A stretch of 64,000 nt of DNA from Microbispora oryzae (GTDB lineage: Bacteria > Actinomycetota > Actinomycetes > Streptosporangiales > Streptosporangiaceae): NCBI RefSeq assembly GCF_017896165.1, contig NZ_JAFCNB010000023.1, positions 46,994-110,993 of the forward strand, read 5' to 3'. Every line of letters starts with the position of its first letter. The stretch's first letter is position 1. Made by a program: the position numbers and the translations under genes. The notes under the pieces were generated by a model, which was given only the letters and a program-made list of their open reading frames with translations, did not search any database and was not told the DNA's origin. Of this stretch, positions 44,592-52,611 are shown in pieces.

Positions 44592-45389
44592 GTGGCTATC
44601 AAACTGCCGGGCGGTCGGAGCATCGGCCTCGTGACGGCCGGCGCCCTGGCCGGGTCGTTCCTGGTTCTCGGTGGCGCTGCCACCGCTTCGTCGGCGAGCA
44701 ACAGCATGCTCTTCGCGTGTGTGAACAAGACGACGCGCTACATGCGCCTGGTCGGCTCCACGACCACCTGCCGTCCGACCGAGACGAAGGTTCACTGGAA
44801 CCAGACCGGTCCGCAGGGGCCGGCGGGCATCGGCGGCACCGGTCCGCAGGGGCCGCAGGGCCCGCGCGGCTTCCAGGGACCGCGCGGCCTCCAGGGTCTC
44901 CAGGGCCCGAAGGGCGACACGGGCGCCGCCGGCCCGCAGGGCCCGCAGGGTCCCAAGGGCGACGACGGCAAGGCCGGCGCCGCCGGGCCGCAGGGTCCCA
45001 AGGGCGACAAGGGCGAGACCGGCGCCCCGGGTCAGAAGGGCGCGCCGGGCGAGCGCGGCCCGGCGGGTCCCCAGGGCCCGAAGGGCGACACGGGAGCGCG
45101 CGGCCCCGAGGGCCCGGCGGGTCCGGCCGGTCCGGCCGGCCCTGGGGGTGGATCGGCCACCGTGACCACCAAGGCGGATTCTCTCTACCTGCCGGCCAAC
45201 GGCGGCGGCGACGAGGTCAAGTGCCCGAGCGGAACGGTCGCCACCGGCGGCGGCTTCATCGCCGGCGGCAACGGCCAGCCCTACATCACCACGAACGCGC
45301 CGCTCATCGAGAACGACAAGGCGGTCGGCTGGAGGCTCTGGGGCAAGGGCGTCAGCGGCACCATCTACGTGATCTGCATCAAGGGCTAG
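44592..45389 (+). CDS. Secreted collagen-like triple-helix repeat protein
   Basis: This 265-residue protein starts at GTG 44592. It has a signal peptide (helix [21 protein letters not shown], about residues 14-34) and a short N-terminal head with two Cys ([19 protein letters not shown]). About 35 consecutive Gly-X-Y triplets follow (residues 73-187), rich in [11 protein letters not shown] units. A globular C-terminal head of about 75 residues contains two further Cys ([13 protein letters not shown] and YVICIKG). Triplets of this type form trimers. No LPXTG or membrane anchor is present, so it is probably released or loosely wall-bound. A 17-bp hairpin ends its transcript. Confidence 0.92.
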   Translation: MAIKLPGGRSIGLVTAGALAGSFLVLGGAATASSASNSMLFACVNKTTRYMRLVGSTTTCRPTETKVHWNQTGPQGPAGIGGTGPQGPQGPRGFQGPRGLQGLQGPKGDTGAAGPQGPQGPKGDDGKAGAAGPQGPKGDKGETGAPGQKGAPGERGPAGPQGPKGDTGARGPEGPAGPAGPAGPGGGSATVTTKADSLYLPANGGGDEVKCPSGTVATGGGFIAGGNGQPYITTNAPLIENDKAVGWRLWGKGVSGTIYVICIKG

Positions 45390-45398
45390 CGGAACCGG

Positions 45399-45438
45399 CG
45401 GCCGGTGCGGTGCCGCCGAACCGGCACCGCACCGGCCG
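45399..45438 (+). terminator. Hairpin terminator after the collagen-like gene
   Basis: CGGCCGGTGCGGTGCCG (45399-45415) pairs perfectly over 17 bp with 45422-45438 around a 6-nt loop; there is no T-run. Confidence 0.7.
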
Positions 45439-45464
45439 GGAATCACGGGTGACCGTACGCCCGT

Positions 45465-45760
45465 CACGATGGCGCCGCCTCCGGACGCCACGAGTGCCGG
45501 GATCTCGTGCTTGAGGCTGAAGAACACACTGGTCAGATTCACGCTGATCACAGAGTTCCAGGACGCTTCGTCGATCTCCCGGATCCGCCCCATGACGCTG
45601 CCGCCGCCGGCGTTGTTGAACGCGCCGTCGAGGCGGCCGAACTCGGCCGTCGCGGTGCCGACGAGGGCCGCCACCTCTTCCTCCACGGTGACGTCTGTCG
45701 CCACGAAGACGGCCGTGCCGCCTTCGGCCCTGATTTCGGCCGCCGCCGACTGAGCGCGGG
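45465..45760 (-). pseudogene. Short-chain dehydrogenase relic, truncated at both ends
   Basis: In one minus-strand frame this encodes AAEIRAEGGTAVFVATDVTVEEE, then FGRLDGAFNNAGGG (the SDR NNAG motif), then WNSVISVNLTSVFFSLKHEIPALV and GGGAIV. This is the middle 95 residues of a classical SDR. The Rossmann GxxxGxG start and the entire catalytic YxxxK half are missing; the surrounding frame is meaningless. The boundary on the collagen side coincides with the terminator region. Confidence 0.7.
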
Positions 45761-45935
45761 AGCGAGCCCAGGTGGCAACCGACGCGGCGGCGGCCGGTGA
45801 AAGTTACACGTCGTGCGACCCGGCGAGGGGCATCGGCCCTGCATCCCAGAGTCCGGCGCGCGGGGCCGTTGCCGGTCCGACCGCCGCGCCGTGCAATGCG
45901 AGTATCCGGTCACCGATCCTCGCCAAGGAGAATCC

Positions 45936-46181
45936 GTGCGTCATCGACTCGCAGCCCTCCTGCTCGTCGCCACGGCCGTCGTCGCCCCGGCCGTGACCTC
46001 GGCCGCCCCCGCCAACGCCTCGACCCTTCAGATGGTCTACTCGAACCTGCCGTACGACATCTGCATCTCGTTCGGGCAGTCGGGTTACCAGAACGGCCGA
46101 TGGAACGTCTGGTGGTGCAGCACGCATCAGCCGCAGAACGGCTGGAACTACACCTACGACCTGTGGGCATACGTGAACTGA
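45936..46181 (+). CDS. Small secreted protein, unknown function
   Basis: This 81-residue precursor starts at GTG 45936, after AAGGAGAATCC. A signal peptide occupies about residues 1-28 (RHRLAALLLVATAVVAPAVTSAAPANA). The mature peptide of about 53 residues is Trp/Tyr/Asn-rich with two cysteines (DICISFGQ and NVWWCSTHQ), so one disulfide is possible. It resembles the many small secreted proteins of filamentous actinomycetes, but I recognise no family. A hairpin follows its stop. Confidence 0.7.
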   Translation: MRHRLAALLLVATAVVAPAVTSAAPANASTLQMVYSNLPYDICISFGQSGYQNGRWNVWWCSTHQPQNGWNYTYDLWAYVN

Positions 46182-46193
46182 CGCACTCCTGGC

Positions 46194-46218
46194 GGCTCCC
46201 GGCACACCGCCGGGGGCC
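46194..46218. terminator. Hairpin between the convergent secreted-peptide and ABC-F genes
   Basis: GGCTCCCGGC pairs with GCCGGGGGCC (10 bp, one G-U) around a 5-nt loop. It may serve both directions. Confidence 0.55.
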
Positions 46219-46230
46219 GGCCCCACGCGG

Positions 46231-47859
46231 TCAGTCCTCGGTCACCCGTCCGTCGCGGACCCGCAGGTGGCGGGTGACCCTGACCGCGTCGAGCAGCCGC
46301 CGATCATGGGTCACGAGCAGCAGAGTCCCGGCGTAGCCGTCGAGGGCCGACTCCAGCTGCTCGATCGCGGGCAGGTCGAGGTGGTTGGTGGGCTCGTCGA
46401 GCACGATCAGGTTGACCCCGCGGGTCTGGAGCAGCGCCAGCGCCGCCCGGGTCCGCTCCCCGGGCGACAGAGTCGCCGTCGGGCGTAGCACGTGATCGCC
46501 GCGCAGGCCGAACTTTGCGAGCACGGTGCGCACGTCGGCCGTGGGCAGCCCGACCGCCTCGCCGAAGGCGTCGAGCAGCCGCGCGTCGTCTTCGAACAGC
46601 AGCCGGGCCTGATCGATCTCGCCGACGACCACACCGGGGCCGAGGGCGGCGCTGCCCTCGGCGAGGGGCACCCGGCCGAGGAGCGCGCCCAGCAGCGTGG
46701 TCTTGCCCGACCCGTTCGCACCGGTGACGGCGACCCGGTCCGCCCAGCCGATCTCCAGGTCGACCGGGCCCAAGGTGAAGGTGCCCCGGCGCACCACCGC
46801 GCCGCGCAGAGTGGACACCACGGCGCCCGAGCGGGGCGCGGCGGCGATCTCCATGCGCAGCTCCCACTCCTTGCGCGGCTCCTCGACGACCTCCAGCCGC
46901 TCGATCATCTTCTCGCTCTGCCGCGCCTTGGCCGCCTGCTTCTCGGTCGTCTCGCTGCGGAACTTGCGGCCGAGCTTGTCGTTGTCGGGCGCCTTCCTGC
47001 GGGCGTTCTTGACGCCCTTCTCCATCCAGGCGCGCTGGGTCCTGGCCCGCGCCTCCAGGTCGGTCCTGGTGGCGGCGTATTCCTCGTATTTCTCCCGGGC
47101 GTGCCTGCGCGCCACCTCGCGCTGCCGCAGGTAGGCCTCGTAACCGCCGCCGTAGGCGTTGACCTGCTGCTGCGCGAGGTCGAGCTCGACGACACCGGTC
47201 ACGGTGCGGGCGAGGAACTCGCGGTCGTGGCTGACCACGACGACCCCCGGGCGCAGGCCGGACACGAAGCGCTCCAGCCGTTCCAGGCCGTCGAGGTCGA
47301 GGTCGTTGGTCGGCTCGTCGAGCAGGAACACGTCATAGCGGCTGAGCAGCAGCGAGGCGAGACCGGCCCGGGCGGCCTGCCCGCCGGACAGGGAGGTCAT
47401 CGGCTGATCCAGGTCGACCGCGAGCCCGAGGTCGGCCGCCACCTCGCCGGCGCGATCGGGCAGGTCGGCGCCACCGAGTGCGAGCCACCGCTCCAGCGCC
47501 TCGGCGTACGCGTCGCCGGGGTCGCCGTTCGCCAGCGCCTCGGTCGCGAGGTCGAGGGCGCGCTGGGCGTCCGCCACCCCCGTCCGGCGGGCCAGGAACG
47601 CCGAGACCGTCTCCCCTGGCCGCCGCTCCGGCTCCTGCGGCAGATAGCCGATCGCGGCCGACGGCGGGCTGACCCGTACGGACCCCTGTTCGGGCGCGGC
47701 GAGCCCGGCCAGCAGGCGCAGCAGCGTGGACTTGCCCGCGCCGTTGGCGCCGACCAGCCCGACGACGTCACCCGGCGCGACGACGAGGTCGAGACCGGAG
47801 AACAGCACGCGGTCGCCGTGGCCGGCGGCGAGATCCTTGACGACGAGGGTTGCGCTCAT
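46231..47859 (-). CDS. ABC-F ATPase (ribosome-protection / translation-factor class)
   Basis: This 542-residue soluble protein has two ATPase domains and no membrane segments. Domain 1 has Walker A GANGAGKST (about residue 38), signature LSGGQAARAG near 157 and Walker B VFLLDEPTNDLDL near 180. The inter-domain linker (about 240-340) is charged and helical (ARRHAREKYEEYAATRTDLEAR). Domain 2 has GANGSGKTT near 382, LSPGERTRAAL near 465 and LIVLDEPTNHLDL near 488. ABC-F proteins act on the ribosome; some confer antibiotic resistance, others are housekeeping factors, and this sequence does not decide between them. ATG 47859 overlaps the acyltransferase stop by one base (TGATG). Confidence 0.93.
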   Translation of the reverse strand: MSATLVVKDLAAGHGDRVLFSGLDLVVAPGDVVGLVGANGAGKSTLLRLLAGLAAPEQGSVRVSPPSAAIGYLPQEPERRPGETVSAFLARRTGVADAQRALDLATEALANGDPGDAYAEALERWLALGGADLPDRAGEVAADLGLAVDLDQPMTSLSGGQAARAGLASLLLSRYDVFLLDEPTNDLDLDGLERLERFVSGLRPGVVVVSHDREFLARTVTGVVELDLAQQQVNAYGGGYEAYLRQREVARRHAREKYEEYAATRTDLEARARTQRAWMEKGVKNARRKAPDNDKLGRKFRSETTEKQAAKARQSEKMIERLEVVEEPRKEWELRMEIAAAPRSGAVVSTLRGAVVRRGTFTLGPVDLEIGWADRVAVTGANGSGKTTLLGALLGRVPLAEGSAALGPGVVVGEIDQARLLFEDDARLLDAFGEAVGLPTADVRTVLAKFGLRGDHVLRPTATLSPGERTRAALALLQTRGVNLIVLDEPTNHLDLPAIEQLESALDGYAGTLLLVTHDRRLLDAVRVTRHLRVRDGRVTED

Positions 47860-48995
47860 CAGGGGACCAGGCTATCGGCAGCGCGCGGGCGCGGCGCCGT
47901 GAGTCGCCGGCCAAGCCGCTGCGCCGGGGCCTCGATCAGGCGATGGGTCAGGTAGGCGAGCGGCACCAGGACGAGGAAGAACACCGGGAGGTTCGGGGCC
48001 AGGCGGAGCAGCAGCGGATGCAGTAGGTAGAGCGAGAAACTGATCACTCCCAGCTCGGTGAGCCACCGGGGGAAGCGCCGTCGCCGCAGCGCGTACGCGA
48101 CCCCGAAGACGGCGGCGGCGAGCAGGATGGCCGGAGCCCAGCCGGGGTCGTGCTTGGCGAACACACCACAGGCGAGCACGGTGAGCACGGCGGCGAGGGC
48201 GGTGCGCCGCCGGATCGTGCCCTGCTCCGCCCGGTGGACGGCGGTCCCGGCGAACATCGTGGCAAGGATGATCAGCCCCTGCCAGGCGCCGATCCGGCTG
48301 CCCAGGATCACCAGCGCGAGCCCGAGGACCCCGCCCCCGGCCGCGGCGGCCACCCGGAGGCCGCCGGACGCGCGGGACGACACGACGACGGCCAAGGCGA
48401 CCGCCACCCCGAAGAGAGCGGCGACCACGTCGGCCCGGCCGCCGATCGCCGGACGCGGCAGCAGGGCGCCGAGCGGCACGGCCAGCATGGCCAGGGCGAT
48501 CGCGACGGGAGCCGACCTCCGCTCCTTCCGCACCGCGAACAACCCGGCCGTCAGCAGGTAGAAGGCGATCTCGTACGACAGGGTCCACATGACGCTGATC
48601 ACAGCGGGCACGCCGAGCAGTTCCTGCAGCATGGTCAGATTGCCGAGCACGGAGAGCGGCAGGGGGCGCGTCGCGAGGCCGGGATGGAGATCGAAGACGC
48701 CGGCACGGGCCAGCAGGAGCGCCAGCACGAGGGCGACGGTCAGCAGCGGCAGCAGGCGGAAGGCCCGGCCGATCCAGAAGGCCCGCAGGTCGCCCCCGCG
48801 TTCCAGTGAGGCCGGGATGATATAGCCACTGACCAGGAAGAAGACGAAGACACCCCACGTCCCGACGTCGATCCTGCCGTCCACCGCCGCCCAGGCCCCC
48901 GGGATGAACGTCCAGGCGGAGTGGTGCAGCGCCACGCCCAGCGCGGCGGGTCCGCGGAGCGCGTCGAGCCAGGCGAGCCGGGGAGCGGGGGACAC
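47859..48995 (-). CDS. Membrane acyltransferase, OafA/acyltransferase-3 family
   Basis: This 378-residue integral membrane protein has about ten helices. Family motifs: LDALRGPAALGVALHH (about residues 10-25, catalytic His) and FFLVSGYIIPAS, then RAFRLLPLL near 80. GTG 48995 opens MSPAPRLAWLDALRG. Such proteins O-acetylate or acylate sugars, peptidoglycan or small natural products at the membrane. It is translationally coupled to the ABC-F gene, and the LmbU-like regulator is divergent from it, so a modification-plus-resistance pair for a metabolite is conceivable. Confidence 0.92.
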   Translation of the reverse strand: MSPAPRLAWLDALRGPAALGVALHHSAWTFIPGAWAAVDGRIDVGTWGVFVFFLVSGYIIPASLERGGDLRAFWIGRAFRLLPLLTVALVLALLLARAGVFDLHPGLATRPLPLSVLGNLTMLQELLGVPAVISVMWTLSYEIAFYLLTAGLFAVRKERRSAPVAIALAMLAVPLGALLPRPAIGGRADVVAALFGVAVALAVVVSSRASGGLRVAAAAGGGVLGLALVILGSRIGAWQGLIILATMFAGTAVHRAEQGTIRRRTALAAVLTVLACGVFAKHDPGWAPAILLAAAVFGVAYALRRRRFPRWLTELGVISFSLYLLHPLLLRLAPNLPVFFLVLVPLAYLTHRLIEAPAQRLGRRLTAPRPRAADSLVP

Positions 48996-49071
48996 CGGAC
49001 CGACTCTAGGGGATCCACCGGCCGCCCGCAGCGCGCGGCCCTTTCACCCGTTCCCGCTGGTTGGCCGGGCG

Positions 49072-49092
49072 GGAACTGTTCCGAACAGTTCC
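49072..49092. promoter_or_regulatory. 21-bp perfect palindrome in the acyltransferase/LmbU interval
   Basis: GGAACTGTTC-C-GAACAGTTCC has perfect 10-bp arms. It lies about 80 bp from the acyltransferase start and 116 bp from the LmbU-like start; a GTTCCGAAC echo follows directly. Confidence 0.55.
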
Positions 49093-49131
49093 GAACGGCG
49101 GAACGGAGCCTGCCGGCGGGACCACGGCCCT

Positions 49132-49163
49132 AACGTTCAGGCACCCAGCCTGAACGTTCAGGC
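49132..49163. promoter_or_regulatory. Nested palindromes upstream of the LmbU-like gene
   Basis: AACGTTCAGGC (49132-49142) is inverted at GCCTGAACGTT (49148-49158). The latter extends into the 16-bp perfect palindrome GCCTGAACGTTCAGGC (49148-49163). It lies 45-76 bp before the start codon. Confidence 0.55.
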
Positions 49164-49207
49164 CGGGACATCTGCGACGGGGACACCACGCCGAGCGAGG
49201 AGCGCCG

Positions 49208-49870
49208 ATGACGACAGACATGAGAGTGATTCCAGCGGGCGCGCGCGCCGGCGCGCCGGGAAACACTCCGGTACGCCGGCGGGGCTATCCACCCGCCCCG
49301 CAGGAACGGCTCGGCGTCAACCGCGTCGCCGAGACGAGACGGACGGGGCTGCGGCTGCCCGCCCAGCTTCCGGTCGAGGAGTGGCAGCGTATCGGCGAGC
49401 AGATCAGCCTCATCTCCGACTCGTCGAACTGGTGGCTGGGCGACTGGCTCGTCTACGGCCAGAAGGAATATCCCGACCGCTACCGGCTGGCGGTCCAGCG
49501 GACCTCTCTCGATCTGCAGACCCTCCGCAACTACGCCTGGGTGGCCAAGAAGGTCGACGTCTCGCGACGACGGCCCCGCCTCAGCCTCCAGCACCACGCG
49601 GAGGTGGCCGCGCTGTCCGCCGACCAGCAGGACTGGTGGCTCGACCAGGCCGAGCACGAGGGCTGGTCGCGCAACGAGCTGCGCAGGCGGATCAGGGCGG
49701 ACCGTACGAACGGGACGGACGCGCTCTCCGCGGAGGCAGTCATCCGGGTGCAGGCGTCCGTCGAACAACGGTCGAGCTGGGAGGACGCCGCGGCACGGGC
49801 CGACTGCGACTTCACGGCGTGGGTGGTGCGGACCCTTGACGAGGCGGCGGATCGCGCCGCTCGAACGTGA
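49208..49870 (+). CDS. LmbU-family transcriptional regulator
   Basis: This 220-residue protein starts at ATG 49208 after GAGGAG. The diagnostic core is residues 65-165: EEWQRIGEQISLISDSSNWWLGDWLVYGQKEYPDRY, then TSLDLQTLRNYAWVAKKVDVSRRRP and LSLQHHAEVAALSADQQDWWL, followed by WSRNELRRRIRA. This is the pattern of LmbU, the regulator of lincomycin synthesis, and its many homologues linked to natural-product clusters. DNA binding is by a non-classical helical domain. Two palindromes in its promoter are candidate targets. Its tail overlaps the convergent XRE gene by 59 bp. Confidence 0.88.
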   Translation: MTTDMRVIPAGARAGAPGNTPVRRRGYPPAPQERLGVNRVAETRRTGLRLPAQLPVEEWQRIGEQISLISDSSNWWLGDWLVYGQKEYPDRYRLAVQRTSLDLQTLRNYAWVAKKVDVSRRRPRLSLQHHAEVAALSADQQDWWLDQAEHEGWSRNELRRRIRADRTNGTDALSAEAVIRVQASVEQRSSWEDAAARADCDFTAWVVRTLDEAADRAART

Positions 49871-50831
49871 ACACCTGGTGGCGGCCGGAGGCGCACCGCT
49901 GCTGGACCAGCTGGACGCCCTTCTCCCTGCTCGCCTCCAGCACGCCGACGCAGTACTGCGGGCCGGACAGCGAGCGGATGCGGTAGCCGTCGCCCTTGCC
50001 GCTCGCCTCGATCGTGAACCGCTGGTCGGGGCGGTCGGGCTCACAGGCGCCGCCGGCGAGCAGTAGGCCGGGCCCCTTCCCGCCCAGGTCGACGGTCATG
50101 CACCCCGGGCCGTACTGCGGGTGATGCAGGATGATCCGGTAGACCGCGCCGCCGACCGGCTCCAGGGTTATCGGCGGGCCCGCGGTGGCGCAGTCGTGCT
50201 GACCGAGGACGATGCGATCGGACTTCTTGTACAGCTCCGGTCCCTCTCCGACACACAGGCCGGTGCTGTCCACATGGACCCGGTAGGGGCCGACGCCCAG
50301 CGCGGGCCCTGCGTTGGACGCCTGGGCGGGATCCGTGGGCCCGGGAGTGGGATATCCGCCGCCGGCACGCTCGGGCTCCCCGCCTCGGTCGGACTCGCCG
50401 GCCACCAGCCACCGGCCGCCCAGCCAGGCGCCGACGACGAGCACGAACGCCAGGACGGCGAGAAGGACACCGCGCCGCCCTCTCCGGAGCGCCTTCGGCG
50501 GCTCCCCAGGCATCGAGGAACTCCCCGCGTCGGGCTCACGCGTCGAGGGGGCCGCGAGCAGCCGCGACCGTACGGCCAGCCAGCCGGCCACGGTCTCCTC
50601 GTCGCCGCCGCAGGCCAGGACCAGGGCCCTGACCACCTCGGGGCGGGGCATGCTGTCGCGCGTCAGCGCGGCGGAAAGCGTCGAGATGGGCAGCGACTCA
50701 CCGGCCGAGGCGGCGCGTTTGGCGAGCTCGCGGTAGCTGAGGCCGGTGCCGGTGCGAAGCCGGCGCAGGGCGTCGACGAATTCGGTCTGGTCCCGCGCGG
50801 ATTGGGGATCAGGCCACGTCGTCGGGTCCAT
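49812..50831 (-). CDS. Membrane-anchored XRE regulator with extracytoplasmic beta-trefoil-like domain
   Basis: This 339-residue protein starts at ATG 50831 after GGGAG. Residues 15-90 are a helix-turn-helix (FVDALRRLRTGTGLSYRELAKRA and a start-of-repeat ISTLSAALTR). One transmembrane helix is at about 120-142 (GVLLAVLAFVLVVGAWLGG). The outer 170 residues carry four Cys and the pattern of a ricin-B/beta-trefoil sugar-binding module (CVGEGPELY, CMTVDLGG, YCVGVLEAS). It may sense a carbohydrate or wall fragment outside and act on DNA inside, though no signalling partner is visible. Confidence 0.82.
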   Translation of the reverse strand: MDPTTWPDPQSARDQTEFVDALRRLRTGTGLSYRELAKRAASAGESLPISTLSAALTRDSMPRPEVVRALVLACGGDEETVAGWLAVRSRLLAAPSTREPDAGSSSMPGEPPKALRRGRRGVLLAVLAFVLVVGAWLGGRWLVAGESDRGGEPERAGGGYPTPGPTDPAQASNAGPALGVGPYRVHVDSTGLCVGEGPELYKKSDRIVLGQHDCATAGPPITLEPVGGAVYRIILHHPQYGPGCMTVDLGGKGPGLLLAGGACEPDRPDQRFTIEASGKGDGYRIRSLSGPQYCVGVLEASREKGVQLVQQRCASGRHQVFTFERRDPPPRQGSAPPTP

Positions 50832-50967
50832 GGACCACTCCCGTCGATGCCCCAGTGGACACGCGCAAAAGTAGTGATACTTGCGTGTCTAATCAACCAG
50901 GATGTTTCACCCCTGTACGGGACATCGCACACCTATTTGCTACAAGCGGCGATCGAATGAACACCGT

Positions 50968-52353
50968 TCAGGAGACCTGGCTCCTGATCACGTCCTCGGC
51001 GATCGGCAGCCGGACCACGAGGCGGGCCCCGCCACGGCACGTCTCCCCGGCCTCCAGCGTCCCGTCGTGCGCGTTGGCGATCTCCCTCGCGATGGCCAGC
51101 CCGAGCCCCGTGCCGCCACGGTCGCGGCTGCGGGCGGCGTCCAGCCGGACGAACCGATCGAACACCCGCTCCCGGTCCTGCGCGGGAATGCCCGCCCCGT
51201 CGTCGGCGACCACCAGCTCGGCGTAATCGCCCGCGGACCGCAACTCGACCAGCACGTGCGTCCTGCCGTGTTGCTGGGCGTTGTCCATCAGATTGGCGAG
51301 CACGCGGACGAGCTGCCCGCGGACGGCCGAGACCACCACGCCGGGCTCAAGGCACGTCCGGACGGGCAGCGGGTCGGACCGCCGGGCCAGCTCGGTGCGG
51401 ATCAGCTCAGACACGTCGATGGGCACGCGCGTCTTGCCGGCGCCGGCGTGGATCCGCGCCAGCAGCAGCAGGTCGCAGACGATCGACTCCAGCCGGTCAA
51501 CGTCGACGAGCGCGCGCTCGATCAGGGTCGGCAGCTCGGTCTGCTCGGGGTGTAGATGCCCCTCCTCCAGCTCGGCGCGGAGCCCGGCGAGCGGGGTGCG
51601 CAACTCGTGGGAGGCGTCCGCGACGAACTGCCGCTGCTGGGCGATGACCCGGTCGGTGTGGCGCTTGGCGTCCTCGATGCGGCTCAGCGTGCCGTTCACC
51701 GTCCGGGCGAGCCGGGCTATCTCGTCCTGTCCGTACGGCTCGGGCACCCGGCCGCTCAGGTTGTGGCCGTTGATGACGGCGAGCCGGGCGCGGATCGCCT
51801 CCACCGGCTTCAGCGTCCGGCCGGTGATCGTCCAGGCGGCCAGCGCGGCGAGAACGGTCAGTGTGGCGTTCTGGAAGCCGAAGATCTTGGAGAGGGCGCC
51901 CGACGACGTGAGGCCCGCGACCGTCCTGCCCGCGTAGACGACGGGTGACTCGACGGCTGGGGAGACACGCAGCGCCGTCAGCCGTACGCACCGGTTCAGA
52001 ACACAGGTCTGCACGTCACGTTCCGGATCGCCCGGCGCGGGCCGGACCGAGGCCAGCGGAGGCCTGCCGCCCGCGGCCTTCGAGGCGGCGAGGACGAGGT
52101 GATTGGGCGCGACCACCTGGACGAGGTCGATGCCCGCGACGGTCGGCACGATGGGATGGGTAAGGCGGCCCACCCGGAACGCCGCCGCGGTCAGGACGGC
52201 CTGTTGCCGGTCTTCCAGCCAGATCGCGTCGGTGAGTGCCTGGTGCCCGAGCTCGGCCTCGGCGAGGCCCATGGGTAACAGCAGGAGCACGGCCACGAGC
52301 GTCACCAGAGCGGTGATGCGCCCGCGGATCGAGCGTGGACGAACGACCATCAT
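50968..52353 (-). CDS. Second orphan sensor histidine kinase
   Basis: This 461-residue kinase is taken from ATG 52353 (MMVVRPRSIRGR), with an alternative ATG 52386 eleven codons upstream. A transmembrane helix follows at about residues 14-35. The outer domain has a Cys pair (TCVLNRC), a second helix lies near 165-190, and HAMP GRTLKPVEAIRARL follows. The phospho-acceptor is His249 in DASHELRTPLAG. The ATPase boxes are NLMDNAQQH, DDGAGIP, FDRFVRL and GGTGLGLAIA. No response regulator gene is adjacent. The architecture and several motifs match the kinase at 19065. It is divergent from a LysR gene. Confidence 0.94.
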   Translation of the reverse strand: MMVVRPRSIRGRITALVTLVAVLLLLPMGLAEAELGHQALTDAIWLEDRQQAVLTAAAFRVGRLTHPIVPTVAGIDLVQVVAPNHLVLAASKAAGGRPPLASVRPAPGDPERDVQTCVLNRCVRLTALRVSPAVESPVVYAGRTVAGLTSSGALSKIFGFQNATLTVLAALAAWTITGRTLKPVEAIRARLAVINGHNLSGRVPEPYGQDEIARLARTVNGTLSRIEDAKRHTDRVIAQQRQFVADASHELRTPLAGLRAELEEGHLHPEQTELPTLIERALVDVDRLESIVCDLLLLARIHAGAGKTRVPIDVSELIRTELARRSDPLPVRTCLEPGVVVSAVRGQLVRVLANLMDNAQQHGRTHVLVELRSAGDYAELVVADDGAGIPAQDRERVFDRFVRLDAARSRDRGGTGLGLAIAREIANAHDGTLEAGETCRGGARLVVRLPIAEDVIRSQVS

Positions 52354-52450
52354 GGCTCGCCACGCCCAATATCGAATTGTGGACATCCTGATCAAGGCCT
52401 GTCCCTTCCTCAGCATGCGCAGCGTCCCGCACGGGCAGGACGCGTAACAC

Positions 52451-52466
52451 ATACTGTATACAGTAT
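52451..52466. promoter_or_regulatory. 16-bp perfect AT-rich palindrome upstream of the kinase
   Basis: ATACTGTATACAGTAT is a perfect palindrome in a GC-rich region, 98 bp before the kinase start and 146 bp before the LysR gene. It is a probable operator shared by both directions. The rest of the 258-bp interval shows nothing else. Confidence 0.55.
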
Positions 52467-52611
52467 CCGCCGTCGATCGCCGTCGATTCACTCCTATCGA
52501 TCCCGGGCCTAGGGGGTCCCCTGTTGCCCCAACCAAGGATTGCCGTAAAACTCGCCAAAAGGGAAATGACCGCATCGCCCTCGGTTCATGCGTCCGGCGC
52601 ATGATGGGGAT

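Noticed and set aside
44475..45704. A long minus-strand open frame opposite the collagen-like gene
   Set aside because: Apart from the SDR fragment at its 5' end it is the mirror of Gly-Pro repeats and has no independent features.
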